Shown here in pieces: positions 7,580 to 16,403 of a stretch of DNA of 64,000 bases. Below the pieces are notes generated by a model. It made no database searches. It saw only the letters and a program-made list of their open reading frames with translations, and was not told the origin of the DNA. Origin of the DNA: Oharaeibacter diazotrophicus. GTDB lineage: Bacteria > Pseudomonadota > Alphaproteobacteria > Rhizobiales > Pleomorphomonadaceae. The DNA lies in contig NZ_SNXY01000006.1 of assembly GCF_004362745.1 (NCBI RefSeq), positions 868,001 through 932,000 of the forward strand. The letters run 5' to 3'. Positions within the stretch are counted from its first letter, which is position 1; each line of letters begins with the position of its first letter. Made by a program: the position numbers and the translations under genes.

Positions 7580-8650
7580 TCAACTTTTACTGTCCATCCG
7601 CCCGGTCGGGACGATTTTCTCCCGGCCGAGGGCGGCCCTGACACGCGGCGCGACCACCGTGCCGTAGAGTTCGACCGCCCGCAGCACCTTGTCCTGCGGC
7701 AGTGAGCCGACCGTCATCTGCAGCATGAATCGGTCGTGGCCGAAGATCCGGTGCAGCGCCAGGATCTTCTCGACGACCTGGTCGGGATCGCCGACGACGA
7801 GATGGCCGTCCGGTGCGAGGCCGGCCTCGTAGTGGTCGCGGCCGACGCCCGGCCAGCCGCGCTCGCGGCCGATCCGCGACATCACCGCCCGGTAGGACGG
7901 CCAGAAGGTCTCGACCGCGTCGCGGGCGTCGTCGGCGACGAAGCCGTGGACGTTGATGCCGACACGCGCCCGGTCGGCGTGACCCGCCCGCGCCGCCGCC
8001 TGCCGGTAGAGCGCCACCAGCGGCCCGAATCGCTCCGGCTGGCCGCCGATGATCGCCAGCGCCAGCGGCAGGCCGAGCGCACCGGCGCGCACCAGCGACT
8101 GCGGCGTGCCGCCGACCGCGATCCAGATCGGCAGTTCGCGCTCGGCGCGCGGATGGACGCCGAGGCCGTCGATCGCCGGCCGGTGGCCGCCGCCCGGCCA
8201 CGACACCCGCTCGTGGGCGTTGATGGCGAGCAGCAGCTCGAGCTTCTCGGCGAACAGCGAATCGTAGTCGGCGAGGTCGTAACCGAACAGCGGGAAGGAC
8301 TCGACGAAGGAGCCGCGGCCGGCCATCACCTCCGCCCGGCCCCGCGAGATCAGGTCGAGCGTGGCGAACTGCTGGTAGACCCGCACCGGATCGTCGGAAC
8401 TCAGCACCGTCACCGCACTGGTGAGCCGGATCCGCGAGGTCCGCGCGGCCGCCGCCGCCAGCACCACCGCCGGCGCCGACACCGCGAAGTCGGCGCGGTG
8501 ATGCTCGCCGACGCCGTAGACGTCGAGCCCCACCCGGTCGGCGAGTTCGATCTCGTCGAGGAGGTCGGCGAGCCTCTGCGCCGGCGTCACCGGAGCGCCG
8601 GTCAGCGGATCGACGGAGGTCTCCGCGAAGGTGTAGATGCCGAATTCCAT
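7580..8650 (-). CDS. LLM-class flavin-dependent oxidoreductase (luciferase-like)
   Basis: A 356-residue member of the bacterial-luciferase superfamily that uses FMNH2 or F420H2 to oxidise an unknown substrate. Diagnostic features are [10 protein letters not shown] at the N-terminus, the [24 protein letters not shown] motif (about 37-60), [39 protein letters not shown] and the later strand [10 protein letters not shown]. Rhizobial genomes carry many such paralogues and the substrate cannot be read from the sequence. It is monocistronic: its 5' neighbour on the same strand starts 90 bases away. Confidence 0.88.
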   Translation of the reverse strand: MEFGIYTFAETSVDPLTGAPVTPAQRLADLLDEIELADRVGLDVYGVGEHHRADFAVSAPAVVLAAAAARTSRIRLTSAVTVLSSDDPVRVYQQFATLDLISRGRAEVMAGRGSFVESFPLFGYDLADYDSLFAEKLELLLAINAHERVSWPGGGHRPAIDGLGVHPRAERELPIWIAVGGTPQSLVRAGALGLPLALAIIGGQPERFGPLVALYRQAAARAGHADRARVGINVHGFVADDARDAVETFWPSYRAVMSRIGRERGWPGVGRDHYEAGLAPDGHLVVGDPDQVVEKILALHRIFGHDRFMLQMTVGSLPQDKVLRAVELYGTVVAPRVRAALGREKIVPTGRMDSKS

Positions 8651-8740
8651 CGCCCCCGTCCCCGTCGTCCAGGTGGTGTCGTGTCGCCGCCGGCCACCAC
8701 GACGCCCGGTGTCACGGCGACCGTACGGCGTGTACGCGCG

Positions 8741-9415
8741 TCAGTCCGAATAGCGCTCCTCGGCCCACGGATCGCCGCGGCGGTGATAGCCGCGCTCCTC
8801 CCAGAAGCCGAGCTTGTCGGCCGGCACGAAGGTGATCCGGCGCAGCCACTTGGCGCTCTTCCAGAAATAGAGGTGCGGCACCACCAGCCGCATCGGCCCG
8901 CCGTGCTCTCGGGTCAGCGGCCGGCCCTCCCAGCGGGTGGCGAGGATCGCGTCCGGCGCGGCGAAGTCGGTGATCGGCAGATTGGTGGTGTAGCCGTCGA
9001 AGCTGGTCAGCACCACGTGGCTCGCCTCGGCGCGCGGCATCACCGCGTCCATCAGGTCGCGCACCGCGACACCGGACCAGCGGTTGTCGTAGCGCGACCA
9101 CGTGGTGACGCAGTGGATGTCGGTGACGAAGTCGCTCTGCGGCAGGGCGGCGAAGCCGTCCCAGTCGAGCGAGGCCGGCGCCTCGACGAGGCCGTCGACG
9201 TCGAGCCGCCACGTCGTGGTCGGCACGTCGGGCTGCAGGCCGAGGTCGAGCACCGGCCAATCGCGCACGAGATGCTGGCCCGGCGGCAGGCGGTCGGCGG
9301 CCGAACGCGGCTTGGCGGGATCGACGAAGCGGCGCTCCTCGGCCCAGCGCTGCTTGGTGCGGGTCAGCTTGGTATCCGGCGGCAGCGGGCCGCCCTCCTC
9401 GCGCGTGGTCGTCAT
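8741..9415 (-). CDS. Sulfite-oxidase-like molybdopterin oxidoreductase (MsrP/YedY-related)
   Basis: A 224-residue protein with the sulfite-oxidase molybdopterin domain. The Mo-ligating cysteine is in VTDIHCVTTWSRYDNRWSGV (C102), and the HGGPMRLVVPHLYFWKSAKW region that follows is typical of short stand-alone SUOX-like enzymes. No Tat or Sec signal is visible, unlike MsrP itself, so it may be cytoplasmic. There is no MsrQ-like haem partner beside it. The substrate is unknown; sulfite or a sulfoxide is only a family guess. The start was chosen at MTTTREEGG, because the upstream frame has no family-like sequence. Confidence 0.85.
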   Translation of the reverse strand: MTTTREEGGPLPPDTKLTRTKQRWAEERRFVDPAKPRSAADRLPPGQHLVRDWPVLDLGLQPDVPTTTWRLDVDGLVEAPASLDWDGFAALPQSDFVTDIHCVTTWSRYDNRWSGVAVRDLMDAVMPRAEASHVVLTSFDGYTTNLPITDFAAPDAILATRWEGRPLTREHGGPMRLVVPHLYFWKSAKWLRRITFVPADKLGFWEERGYHRRGDPWAEERYSD

Positions 9416-9516
9416 CGTGGTGCTCCCGTCCGGCCCCGAAGGCCCAAGGGTATCGAGCCGCGAAGGTGGTGGCCACGGTGCCGCTTTGCAAATGAACTGC
9501 CGGTGAAGCCGGGCGG

Positions 9517-11022
9517 TCAGGCCGGCACCGCGCGGGGCGGGTGGTCCGGCGCCGCCGCTGGCTCGGGCGCGAGCTCGGCCGCGACCCGGTGCGCCGATCC
9601 GAGCGCCGTGCCGGCGAAGGCGAGCATCAGGCCCATGGCGAGCGGGGCGAACAGCGCCTCCTCCTGGAAGATGCCGTTGACGAGGATCGCCAGCGTACCG
9701 ACCGCGGCGACGAGGTGGTGCGGGATGCCGGTGTGGGCGTGCAGCCGCCACAGCCGCTTGACGAGGCGCCAGTAGAAGCCGAGCACGACGAAGGCGGCGA
9801 GGCCCATCTGGTAGAGCAGCACGCCGACCGCGCTCTCGACCGCGGTGGCGGTGCGCCCGCTCGCCTGGGCGGCGCTCCATTGGTCGGCGCTGAGGGTGCC
9901 TTCGAGGTTGCCGCCGACGCCGATGCCATGGCCGATCGGGTTGCCGGCGAAGCCGTAGAGCCCGCCCATCAGGCCGAGCACGTGGTAGTCGCCACCGCGC
10001 AGGCCACTGACGATCGTGAAGGCGATGTAGAGCGCGAACAGGCCGGCGAGCCCGACGATCGCCAGCCGCTCGCCGAACAGCGCCCTGAGGACGAAGGCGG
10101 CGACCACCACCAGGATCACGATCACCGCGCCCTTGGCGCTGGCGAAGATCAGGAGCGGCGCGAGCAGCGTCGCCAGGATGAACCGCCGGGAGGCGCCGAG
10201 GTAGAGCATCAGGAAGGCGAGCAGGTAGCCGTAGCTGATCGGGTGGCCGTTGGGGCCGTAGAGACGCAGCACCGTGAGGTCGAGGTCGGCGAGCAGCGCG
10301 GTGTTGAACAGCACGACCTTGAAGAAGTCGGTCGGGTGGTTGATCGAGATGCCGGTCAGGCGGAACTGGGTCTCGAGGATGCCCTTGGTCCGGAGCGGCT
10401 CGAGGTTGAGGCGCCAGAAGGTGTCGCCGTTGGTGGCGGCGAGGAACTCGTCGCGGGCGAGCCACTCGAACCCGCCGACGAAGACGATCGCCACCGCCAT
10501 CGTCACCAGCACCGGCCCTAGGCCGAGCCGGTGGCGTACCGAGGTCAGCAGCGCGATCTGGAACAGGAGAATCGGGGTCGCGATGTTGCGGGTGTAGACG
10601 ATGGCGTTGCCGCCGGCCTTCGGCACCCCGTAGACCATGAACAGGAAGACGACGGCGAGCACCACGGTGCTCTCCACCATCATCCGCCGGACCGGCGCCG
10701 GCACCAGACCGGGGGCGGCGAGGAAGCCGAGGTAGACGACGACCCAGACGACGACCATGTCGAGGAAGGAGAAGGCGCGCACGAAGTTGAAGTCGGCGAA
10801 GTCGACGTAGGGCGAGGCCAGCGACACGATCAGGTTCTGGAACACGGTCGCGATCAGCACGATGCCGAGCGCGCGGTCGCGCAGCACCGTCGCGACCACG
10901 CCGCCGAGCAGCGCCGCCGCCACCACCGCGGACGCCTTGTCGGCGATCGCGAGCAGCAGCGGGAAGACCACGACCGCGAGGCCAAAGAACCAGCTCGTGG
11001 CGACCGGCAGAACCTGGACCAT
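9517..11022 (-). CDS. Polytopic membrane protein, O-antigen/exopolysaccharide polymerase-like
   Basis: 501 residues with about 11-12 hydrophobic segments and a long central periplasmic-looking loop (LARDEFLAATNGDTFWRLNLEPLRTKG), the architecture of Wzy/WaaL-type polymerases and ligases. The ATG at MVQVLPVATSWFFGLAV has a GGGCGGGGGA ribosome binding site. It is divergent from a Wzz-type chain-length gene and lies at the edge of a polysaccharide cluster, so a polymerase role is the best inference. Wzy proteins share little sequence, so the call rests on topology and context. The last ~20 residues are Pro/Ala-rich and cytoplasmic. Confidence 0.7.
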   Translation of the reverse strand: MVQVLPVATSWFFGLAVVVFPLLLAIADKASAVVAAALLGGVVATVLRDRALGIVLIATVFQNLIVSLASPYVDFADFNFVRAFSFLDMVVVWVVVYLGFLAAPGLVPAPVRRMMVESTVVLAVVFLFMVYGVPKAGGNAIVYTRNIATPILLFQIALLTSVRHRLGLGPVLVTMAVAIVFVGGFEWLARDEFLAATNGDTFWRLNLEPLRTKGILETQFRLTGISINHPTDFFKVVLFNTALLADLDLTVLRLYGPNGHPISYGYLLAFLMLYLGASRRFILATLLAPLLIFASAKGAVIVILVVVAAFVLRALFGERLAIVGLAGLFALYIAFTIVSGLRGGDYHVLGLMGGLYGFAGNPIGHGIGVGGNLEGTLSADQWSAAQASGRTATAVESAVGVLLYQMGLAAFVVLGFYWRLVKRLWRLHAHTGIPHHLVAAVGTLAILVNGIFQEEALFAPLAMGLMLAFAGTALGSAHRVAAELAPEPAAAPDHPPRAVPA

Positions 11023-11088
11023 TCCCCCGCCCTTCCCGGGATTCGCGCGGCCGCGCCGCACCCCGCCGACACCATGCGCCGGCAATCG

Positions 11089-11105
11089 GTAACCACCGGT
11101 TAACC
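11089..11105. promoter_or_regulatory. Possible CtrA-type site in the divergent exopolysaccharide promoter
   Basis: GTAA-N7-TTAACC lies in the 168-bp divergent region between the polymerase-like and Wzz-like genes. It differs at one base from the alphaproteobacterial CtrA consensus TTAA-N7-TTAAC and also reads as two tandem GGT(T)AACC palindromes. The assignment is an inference from sequence only. Confidence 0.3.
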
Positions 11106-11190
11106 ATGCTCCGCCACGGTTCACATCGTGCGGTGGCGTCGGGAGAATCCGGCGCGCCGCGGTGCGGGGCACGCGGGTCAAGGCGGGGAC

Positions 11191-13077
11191 ATGGACTGGG
11201 AAGCACCGCGCAACGAGGTCGCCAGCGCTCCCGGAGCGGCCGCGCGGCCGTTGTTCCAGATCGATCCGCGCGAGATCGCACTGCACGCGCTGACCTGCCT
11301 GCCGCGCGCCGCGCTCGCCGCGGCCTGCGCCTTCGCCCTGCTCCTCGCCGTCTACGTCGCGATCCCCACCCGCTACGCCGCCAAGGCCGTGGTCGTCGCC
11401 GATCCTCGGATCGGCTCGGCGACCGAGGAGGCGACGCCCAACATCGCCCGCGACTCGGCGGCGCTCGAGAGCCTCGTCGAGGTCGCCACGACCGACGGCT
11501 TCCTGATCGGCGTCGTCCGCGGCCAGAAGCTCGCCGACGATCCGGAGTTCGCGTCGTCGGCGGGCGAGATAGCCGTCGTAGAGAAACTCCGTAGCCGGCT
11601 CACCATCGAGCGGCTCGGCACGACCTACGTGTTCGAGGTCGCGGTGAAGTCGCGCGAGGCCGCGCGTGCCGCCGCGCTCGCCAACGCCGTCGCCGAAGCC
11701 CTGGTCGACCACGTCCGCACCGAGCGCGGCGCGCTCGCCGACGCGGCGGCGAAACGCCTCGCCGATCAGGTCGACGAGCTGCGCGCCGCCGTCGCCGCCT
11801 CGGGCAAGGCCGCCGCCGACTATCGCGCCCGCATGGGCCTCGTCGACGCCGGCCGCGACGCCAACACCGCCGAGCGCAGCTATTCCGACCTGTCGCGGCA
11901 GGTCGCCGACGCCGCCGGCGCCATGCAGGCCGCCCGCTCCCGTCTCGACGAGATCGCCCGCGGCTCCGGCGCCGCCGGCGGCGCGCTCGACGCGGTCGGT
12001 TCGCCGCTCCTGACCACGCTGCGCGCCCGCCAATCCGACCTCCGCCAGCAGATCGCGGAGATGGAGGGCATCTACGGCGACCGCCATCCGCAGATCCGCC
12101 GCCTGCAGGACCGCCTCGCCGAAACCGGCCAGCAGCTCGCCGGCGAGGGCGCGCGCCTGCGTGCCGTCGCCCAGGCCGACTACGACGTCGCCCGCCGCCG
12201 CCACGAGGCGCTCGCCGCCGACCTCGCCGCGGCCAAGGTGTCCGTCGCGGCGGTCGGTACGGCCTCGGCCGACCTGACGGCCCTCGAGCTCAAGGCCAAG
12301 GCCGACAGCGACGCCTACGAGGCGGCGCTGGCGCGCTACCAGAAGGCCCTCGCCTCCGGCGTTTCGCCGGAGCTCGAGATGACCGTGTCCTCGCCGGCGC
12401 AACCGCCGCTGCGGCCGACCAAGCGGACGCTCGGTTTCGTCGTTCCGATCGCCGCGGTGCTGTCGCTTCCGCTCGGCTTCTTCGCCGCGCTCGGGCTGTC
12501 GCTGGCGCGCCGCGGCGTGCGCTCGGCCGCCGAGGTCGAGACGCTGCTCGGCCTGCCGGTGGTCGCCGTGGTGCCGCGCGGCCGCCTCGTGCCGGCCGGC
12601 GTCGTGCGCCGCCTGCTCGGCCTGCCCGCCATCGACGTCGCCGCCGACCTCGTCGCCCGGGTCGGCCACGCCGTGCCCGGTGCGCGAGTGCTGGTCGCCG
12701 ACACCGGTACCGCCCGCTCGGCCGGCGCGATCGCCCGCCGCCTCGCGGCGCTGCTCACCGGCGCCGGCGTCGCTGCACCGATACGGCCCGCGACCGCCGC
12801 GCCGCCGCCCTCCCCCGTCCGCGAGCAGCCGCGCCGCGGCTGGCGCCGGGCCGGCCAGCCCGAACCGCAGTCGCCGGCGCCGCTGCCGCCGTCGGTCGAC
12901 CTCGTCACCGCCGAGGGCGGACGGGCCGCCGAACAGGCGGCCGCCGCCGGCGTCGTCCCCGCCGCCGCGGTGCTGGTGCTGCCCTGGAACGCCCTGCCCG
13001 CCGCCGACCTCCGCACCGCCGCCGGTCGTTTGCTGCCCGATCCGCGCACGCCCGCGATGGTGGTCTTCACCATTTGA
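11191..13077 (+). CDS. Wzz/GumC-type polysaccharide chain-length protein with degenerate kinase-like C-terminus
   Basis: 628 residues. A Wzz domain begins with the first membrane helix (about 40-57), followed by the coiled-coil periplasmic arm (about 150-400, rich in Ala/Glu/Arg heptads, with GDRHPQIRRLQDRLAETGQQL) and the second helix after a PxxP-type motif (SSPAQPPLRPTKRT, helix about 415-437). The cytoplasmic end (about 440-628) starts like a BY-kinase module (ETLLGLPVVAVVPRG). Where the Walker A loop should be there is VADTGTARSAGAIARRLA, which lacks the GxxGxGK[ST] pattern. It should set chain length without autophosphorylating. The ATG lies after AAGGCGGGG. Confidence 0.85.
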   Translation: MDWEAPRNEVASAPGAAARPLFQIDPREIALHALTCLPRAALAAACAFALLLAVYVAIPTRYAAKAVVVADPRIGSATEEATPNIARDSAALESLVEVATTDGFLIGVVRGQKLADDPEFASSAGEIAVVEKLRSRLTIERLGTTYVFEVAVKSREAARAAALANAVAEALVDHVRTERGALADAAAKRLADQVDELRAAVAASGKAAADYRARMGLVDAGRDANTAERSYSDLSRQVADAAGAMQAARSRLDEIARGSGAAGGALDAVGSPLLTTLRARQSDLRQQIAEMEGIYGDRHPQIRRLQDRLAETGQQLAGEGARLRAVAQADYDVARRRHEALAADLAAAKVSVAAVGTASADLTALELKAKADSDAYEAALARYQKALASGVSPELEMTVSSPAQPPLRPTKRTLGFVVPIAAVLSLPLGFFAALGLSLARRGVRSAAEVETLLGLPVVAVVPRGRLVPAGVVRRLLGLPAIDVAADLVARVGHAVPGARVLVADTGTARSAGAIARRLAALLTGAGVAAPIRPATAAPPPSPVREQPRRGWRRAGQPEPQSPAPLPPSVDLVTAEGGRAAEQAAAAGVVPAAAVLVLPWNALPAADLRTAAGRLLPDPRTPAMVVFTI

Positions 13078-13121
13078 TCATGGCCGCGTCGCACTATGCC
13101 GGCGACACGGGGAAAGGGCAC

Positions 13122-14219
13122 ATGAGCGCGAACGGGCGGATCCGGCCGATGCGGCCCGACGACGTCGAAGCCGTCGGAAAGCTGTTCATGCAGGTGTTCC
13201 GACAGTCCGAGGCGCCGCCGTCCCGCGCGTTGTCAGACTATTTCCGTCTCGTCTGTTTCGGCGCGCCTGCCTACGGCGAGGACGTCGGCAGCATCGTCCA
13301 CGAGGATGCCGAGGGCGTCGTCGACGGTGCGATCACCATCACGCCGATCCGCTTCGTCTGCGGCGACATGGTGCTGACCGGCCGCGAACTCGCCAACTAC
13401 ATGGCCGACGACACCAAGGGCCGGAAGGGCGCGACCGATCTGGCGCTGACGCTGCGCGCCCGCAACCAGGACCTCGCCTTCTCCGAGACCGCGCGGCCCG
13501 TCAGCGCCGACATGGTCAAGGCGATGGGCGCGGTGATCCTGCCGATCCAGAGCCTGGAGTGGACCCGGGTGTTCCGCCCGTGCGGCGCGGTGGTGCGCCT
13601 TATGCAGCGCCGCGGCGGCGTCTACGCGCGCATTCCGGCGATGCCGCTCGCCAAGCTCGGCGACCTCGTGGCGACGCGCGTGTTCAAGCGGCTCGACCCG
13701 CCGCGCGAGGGCGTCGTCGCCGGCCCGGTCGAGCGGGACGAGTTCGTCGCCCTCGCTCCGCAGATGGTCGCGCACTACGGGCTGCGCCCGCTGTGGGAAC
13801 CGGCCGAACTGAACTGGCTGATCGACCGCGCCGCCGAGCGGACCCGCAACGGGCCGCTCGTGCTGCGCAAGGTCACCGACGGCCGCGGCACGGTGATCGG
13901 CCTCGCCGCCTATCTCGGCGGCCCCGGCATGATCGCCAACGTGCTCAACATCCTCGCCCGCAAGAACCGCGAGGTCGAGGTGATCGGAGCGCTGCTCGCC
14001 CTGATGGACGCCGAGGGCAACGTCGCCGCCCGCGGCACGGCCCAGCCGATCCAACTCGAGGCGATGTGTCGGATCCCCGGCATGCTGTTCCGCCACAACG
14101 CCTATTCCTACGTGCTGTCGAAGCACGCCGCCGTGGTCGACGCGGCCCGGCGCAACGACATCTACATGGGCGGCCTCGCCGGCGAGGGCTGGAGCCGACT
14201 GGTCTCGGAGACCTTCTGA
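13122..14219 (+). CDS. GNAT-like acyltransferase of the polysaccharide cluster
   Basis: 365 residues beginning with a typical GNAT first strand and helix (RIRPMRPDDVEAVGKLFMQVF). Later come a DMVLTGRELANYMADD segment and a second GNAT-like half (NGPLVLRKVTDGRGTVIGLAAYL). The length is about twice a single GNAT domain, so two fused domains are likely. The start at 13122 is preferred over an in-frame ATG at 13080 because GGGGAAAGGG lies 4 bases upstream. It follows the chain-length gene after 44 bases on the same strand. The acceptor could be a sugar of the repeat unit, but this is inferred. Confidence 0.6.
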   Translation: MSANGRIRPMRPDDVEAVGKLFMQVFRQSEAPPSRALSDYFRLVCFGAPAYGEDVGSIVHEDAEGVVDGAITITPIRFVCGDMVLTGRELANYMADDTKGRKGATDLALTLRARNQDLAFSETARPVSADMVKAMGAVILPIQSLEWTRVFRPCGAVVRLMQRRGGVYARIPAMPLAKLGDLVATRVFKRLDPPREGVVAGPVERDEFVALAPQMVAHYGLRPLWEPAELNWLIDRAAERTRNGPLVLRKVTDGRGTVIGLAAYLGGPGMIANVLNILARKNREVEVIGALLALMDAEGNVAARGTAQPIQLEAMCRIPGMLFRHNAYSYVLSKHAAVVDAARRNDIYMGGLAGEGWSRLVSETF

Positions 14220-14271
14220 AGAGTCGCGTTTAATTTATTGATAGATCACGTTTTTCGGCAGAATCTCCGCA

Positions 14272-15387
14272 CTACCGCGCCGCCGGCAGCAGCGCCTCGA
14301 CGAGCGTCGGGTCGAGCGATCCGGTGGCGGGGTCGACGAGGCCGAAGCCGGCGGTGAGTTCCCAGTGGGTCCAGCCGAGGCAGGCCGCCTCGGCGGCGCG
14401 CGCCACCGTCCCGATCCAGGCCGCGCGGTCGGCGGGCGGCGCGGCGTCGGCGAGGACGCCGAACTCGCCGATCACCACGGGCACCCCGGTCCGGCGCGAC
14501 CACGCGCCGACCCGGTCGAGATCGGCACGGATGGTGTCGGCGCCGAAGGCGAAATCGCGGCCGGCGGCGAGATAGTCGGCGGCCTCGCCGTCGCCGGCGG
14601 CGCGCAGGCGTTGCTCGAGGCCGGTCACGGCGGGGTCGCGCCCGGTCAGCGGAAACGGGATGCCCGAGAGCCGCCCGATCGGCCCGGCCATGAAGGCCGC
14701 GGCCCCCTGGTGGGTGAAGACCATCGGATCGTAGTAGTGCACGGCGTAGATCACGCCCGGATCGGTGCTCGCCGGCGCGGCGCCGAGCAGCGCGTCCCAG
14801 CGCTGCGGCCCGCCGGTGGAGAGCACGAACGGCACGTCCGGCATCGCCTTGCGCAGCACCGGCACCAGCCGGGCGGTCATCTTCAGCCAGAAGTCGTCGG
14901 CGACCGGTGGCTCGTTGAGGACCTCGGCGAAGACCCGGCCGCGCGCCGCCGCGTTGACCACCGGCGCCAGCGCGAGCCAGGCCTCGCCGACCGAATCGAA
15001 CGCGGCGACGCGGTCGTCGGAAAAGCGCCCGGCGAGCGCGCCGCCGCCGTGGAGGTCGAGCACCACGGCAAGACCGAGGCCGAGATAGTGGTCGAGTGCG
15101 GCGCGTGTGTCGGCGAGCGCCGCTGCGATCTCGGCGGGCGAGGCGAAGGCCGTCATGAACGCCTCCGCCTTCAACGGCAGGCGGACGTGGCCGAGGCCGC
15201 GGCGGACGAGGTCGTCGATCGCGCCGGCCGGCGCGCTGCGCCAAGAGCCGGACCCGTCGACGCCGGGCACGGATATGCCGCGGGCGAGCGCCGGCAGGCC
15301 GGGCGGGCAATCGGAGGCGGCCGATGCCGCTCCGCTCGACGCGAGCGCAAGCGCGAGGACGGCGGCGGCGACCGGCGCGCGGCGCAT
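14272..15387 (-). CDS. Exported glycoside hydrolase family 5 (cellulase-like)
   Basis: 371 residues with a clear signal peptide (MRRAPVAAAVLALALASSGAASA). The TIM-barrel landmarks of GH5 are present: acid/base glutamate in EVLNEPP (E159), AVHYYDP for the conserved His/Tyr strand, and the nucleophile in VIGEFGV (E308). Its neighbours suggest a periplasmic endoglucanase that trims or releases the exopolysaccharide made by this cluster, as similar hydrolases do in other EPS and cellulose loci. The ATG overlaps the stop of the upstream wecG-like gene by one base, so the two are translationally coupled. Confidence 0.85.
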   Translation of the reverse strand: MRRAPVAAAVLALALASSGAASAASDCPPGLPALARGISVPGVDGSGSWRSAPAGAIDDLVRRGLGHVRLPLKAEAFMTAFASPAEIAAALADTRAALDHYLGLGLAVVLDLHGGGALAGRFSDDRVAAFDSVGEAWLALAPVVNAAARGRVFAEVLNEPPVADDFWLKMTARLVPVLRKAMPDVPFVLSTGGPQRWDALLGAAPASTDPGVIYAVHYYDPMVFTHQGAAAFMAGPIGRLSGIPFPLTGRDPAVTGLEQRLRAAGDGEAADYLAAGRDFAFGADTIRADLDRVGAWSRRTGVPVVIGEFGVLADAAPPADRAAWIGTVARAAEAACLGWTHWELTAGFGLVDPATGSLDPTLVEALLPAAR

Positions 15388-16229
15388 CAGTCGCCCGAGC
15401 GCGACAGCAGCAGCCAGGCCGCGAGCGGGTTGGTGGTCAGGTAGCGCCAGCCGAGCCGGCGCGGCTCCTGCGCCAGCCGCCACGCCCACTCCAGCCCGAC
15501 GTCCTGGACGAAGCGCGGCGCGCGGCTCTTGGCGTGGGAGAGGAAATCGAACAGGCCGCCGCTGGTCTTGATCACGCCGACCGAGGCGAGGCGTTCGCGG
15601 TTGCGCATCACGAAGCGCTGCTCCAGCGGCACGCCGAGGGCGACCCACAGCACGTCGGGCCGGAAGCGCTCGATCGCGTCGAGGACGGCGTCCTCCTCGG
15701 CGGGGCGGAAGTAACCGTGGTGGCCGGCGATCTCGGGGACGTCGGGATAGGCGTGGCGCAGGTGCTCGACGGCGCGCTCGTTGACCTCCGGACGGGCCCC
15801 CAGCAGGAAGTGGCGCAGGCCCGCGGCGCCGGAGCGCCGCATCACGTCGTGGACGAGGTCGGTGGTCGCGACCCGCTCCGGCAGCGGGCGCGCGCACAGG
15901 ATCTTCGAGGCGAACACCATCGGCTGGCCGTCGGCGTGGATGACGTCGGCGGCGAGGAAGAGGTCGCGCACGGCCCGGTCCTGGTGGCAGAGCGCGATCA
16001 CCTGCCCGTTCGCCGACGTGACGTAGAGCGGACGGCCCGGACGCCTGCGGGCGGCGAGGGCGGCCTCGACCATGTGGTCGGCGGCCTCGGCGAGCGTCGC
16101 CGCGGTGATCGGCAATCCCCCGATCCGGACCGGCGCGTGACGACCCGCCGTTCGGCCGCGCAAGGCGCGCGGACGAACGGTCGCCGATGATGCACGGCCG
16201 GTCAGTTCGAGGGTGTGACGCTCGGGCAT
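15387..16229 (-). CDS. WecG/TagA/GumM-type glycosyltransferase (GT26)
   Basis: 280 residues. GT26 signatures are TSANGQVIAL (about 70-79), VIHADGQPMVFASK, the LLGARPEVNERAVEHLR loop and the C-terminal membrane-docking tail EWAWRLAQEPRRLGWRYL. Family members add a sugar to a lipid-linked disaccharide on the inner face of the membrane. The first 35 residues are Arg-rich and not family-like, so the true start could be downstream. It is the first gene of a leftward pair with the GH5 enzyme. Confidence 0.85.
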   Translation of the reverse strand: MPERHTLELTGRASSATVRPRALRGRTAGRHAPVRIGGLPITAATLAEAADHMVEAALAARRRPGRPLYVTSANGQVIALCHQDRAVRDLFLAADVIHADGQPMVFASKILCARPLPERVATTDLVHDVMRRSGAAGLRHFLLGARPEVNERAVEHLRHAYPDVPEIAGHHGYFRPAEEDAVLDAIERFRPDVLWVALGVPLEQRFVMRNRERLASVGVIKTSGGLFDFLSHAKSRAPRFVQDVGLEWAWRLAQEPRRLGWRYLTTNPLAAWLLLSRSGD

Positions 16230-16403
16230 CGATCCGCTCCGCGGCGGCCCGCGACGGGGCTCGCCAGTTTCGACTGCGACCGGATCCTAGGTCGCCGCGC
16301 CGTTTCGGGTAAAGCCGAGAAGATGGTAAACAGATACAAGTCTCTAGATCTGGTTACCGAGTGCTCCTGATGCTTTTGACGATCGCATCATCACTTCGGC
16401 CGA

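Noticed and set aside
11022-12669. 5' extension of the polymerase-like frame by over 500 codons
   Set aside because: The extension is antisense to the Wzz gene and lacks hydrophobic segments. The ATG at 11022 has a good ribosome binding site, so the gene ends there.
16230-16403. A small RNA or gene in the gap upstream of the wecG-like gene
   Set aside because: The region is relatively A/T-rich with a GGTTACC motif, but there is no coding frame, no strong hairpin and no terminator. It is most simply the promoter of the wecG-GH5 pair.
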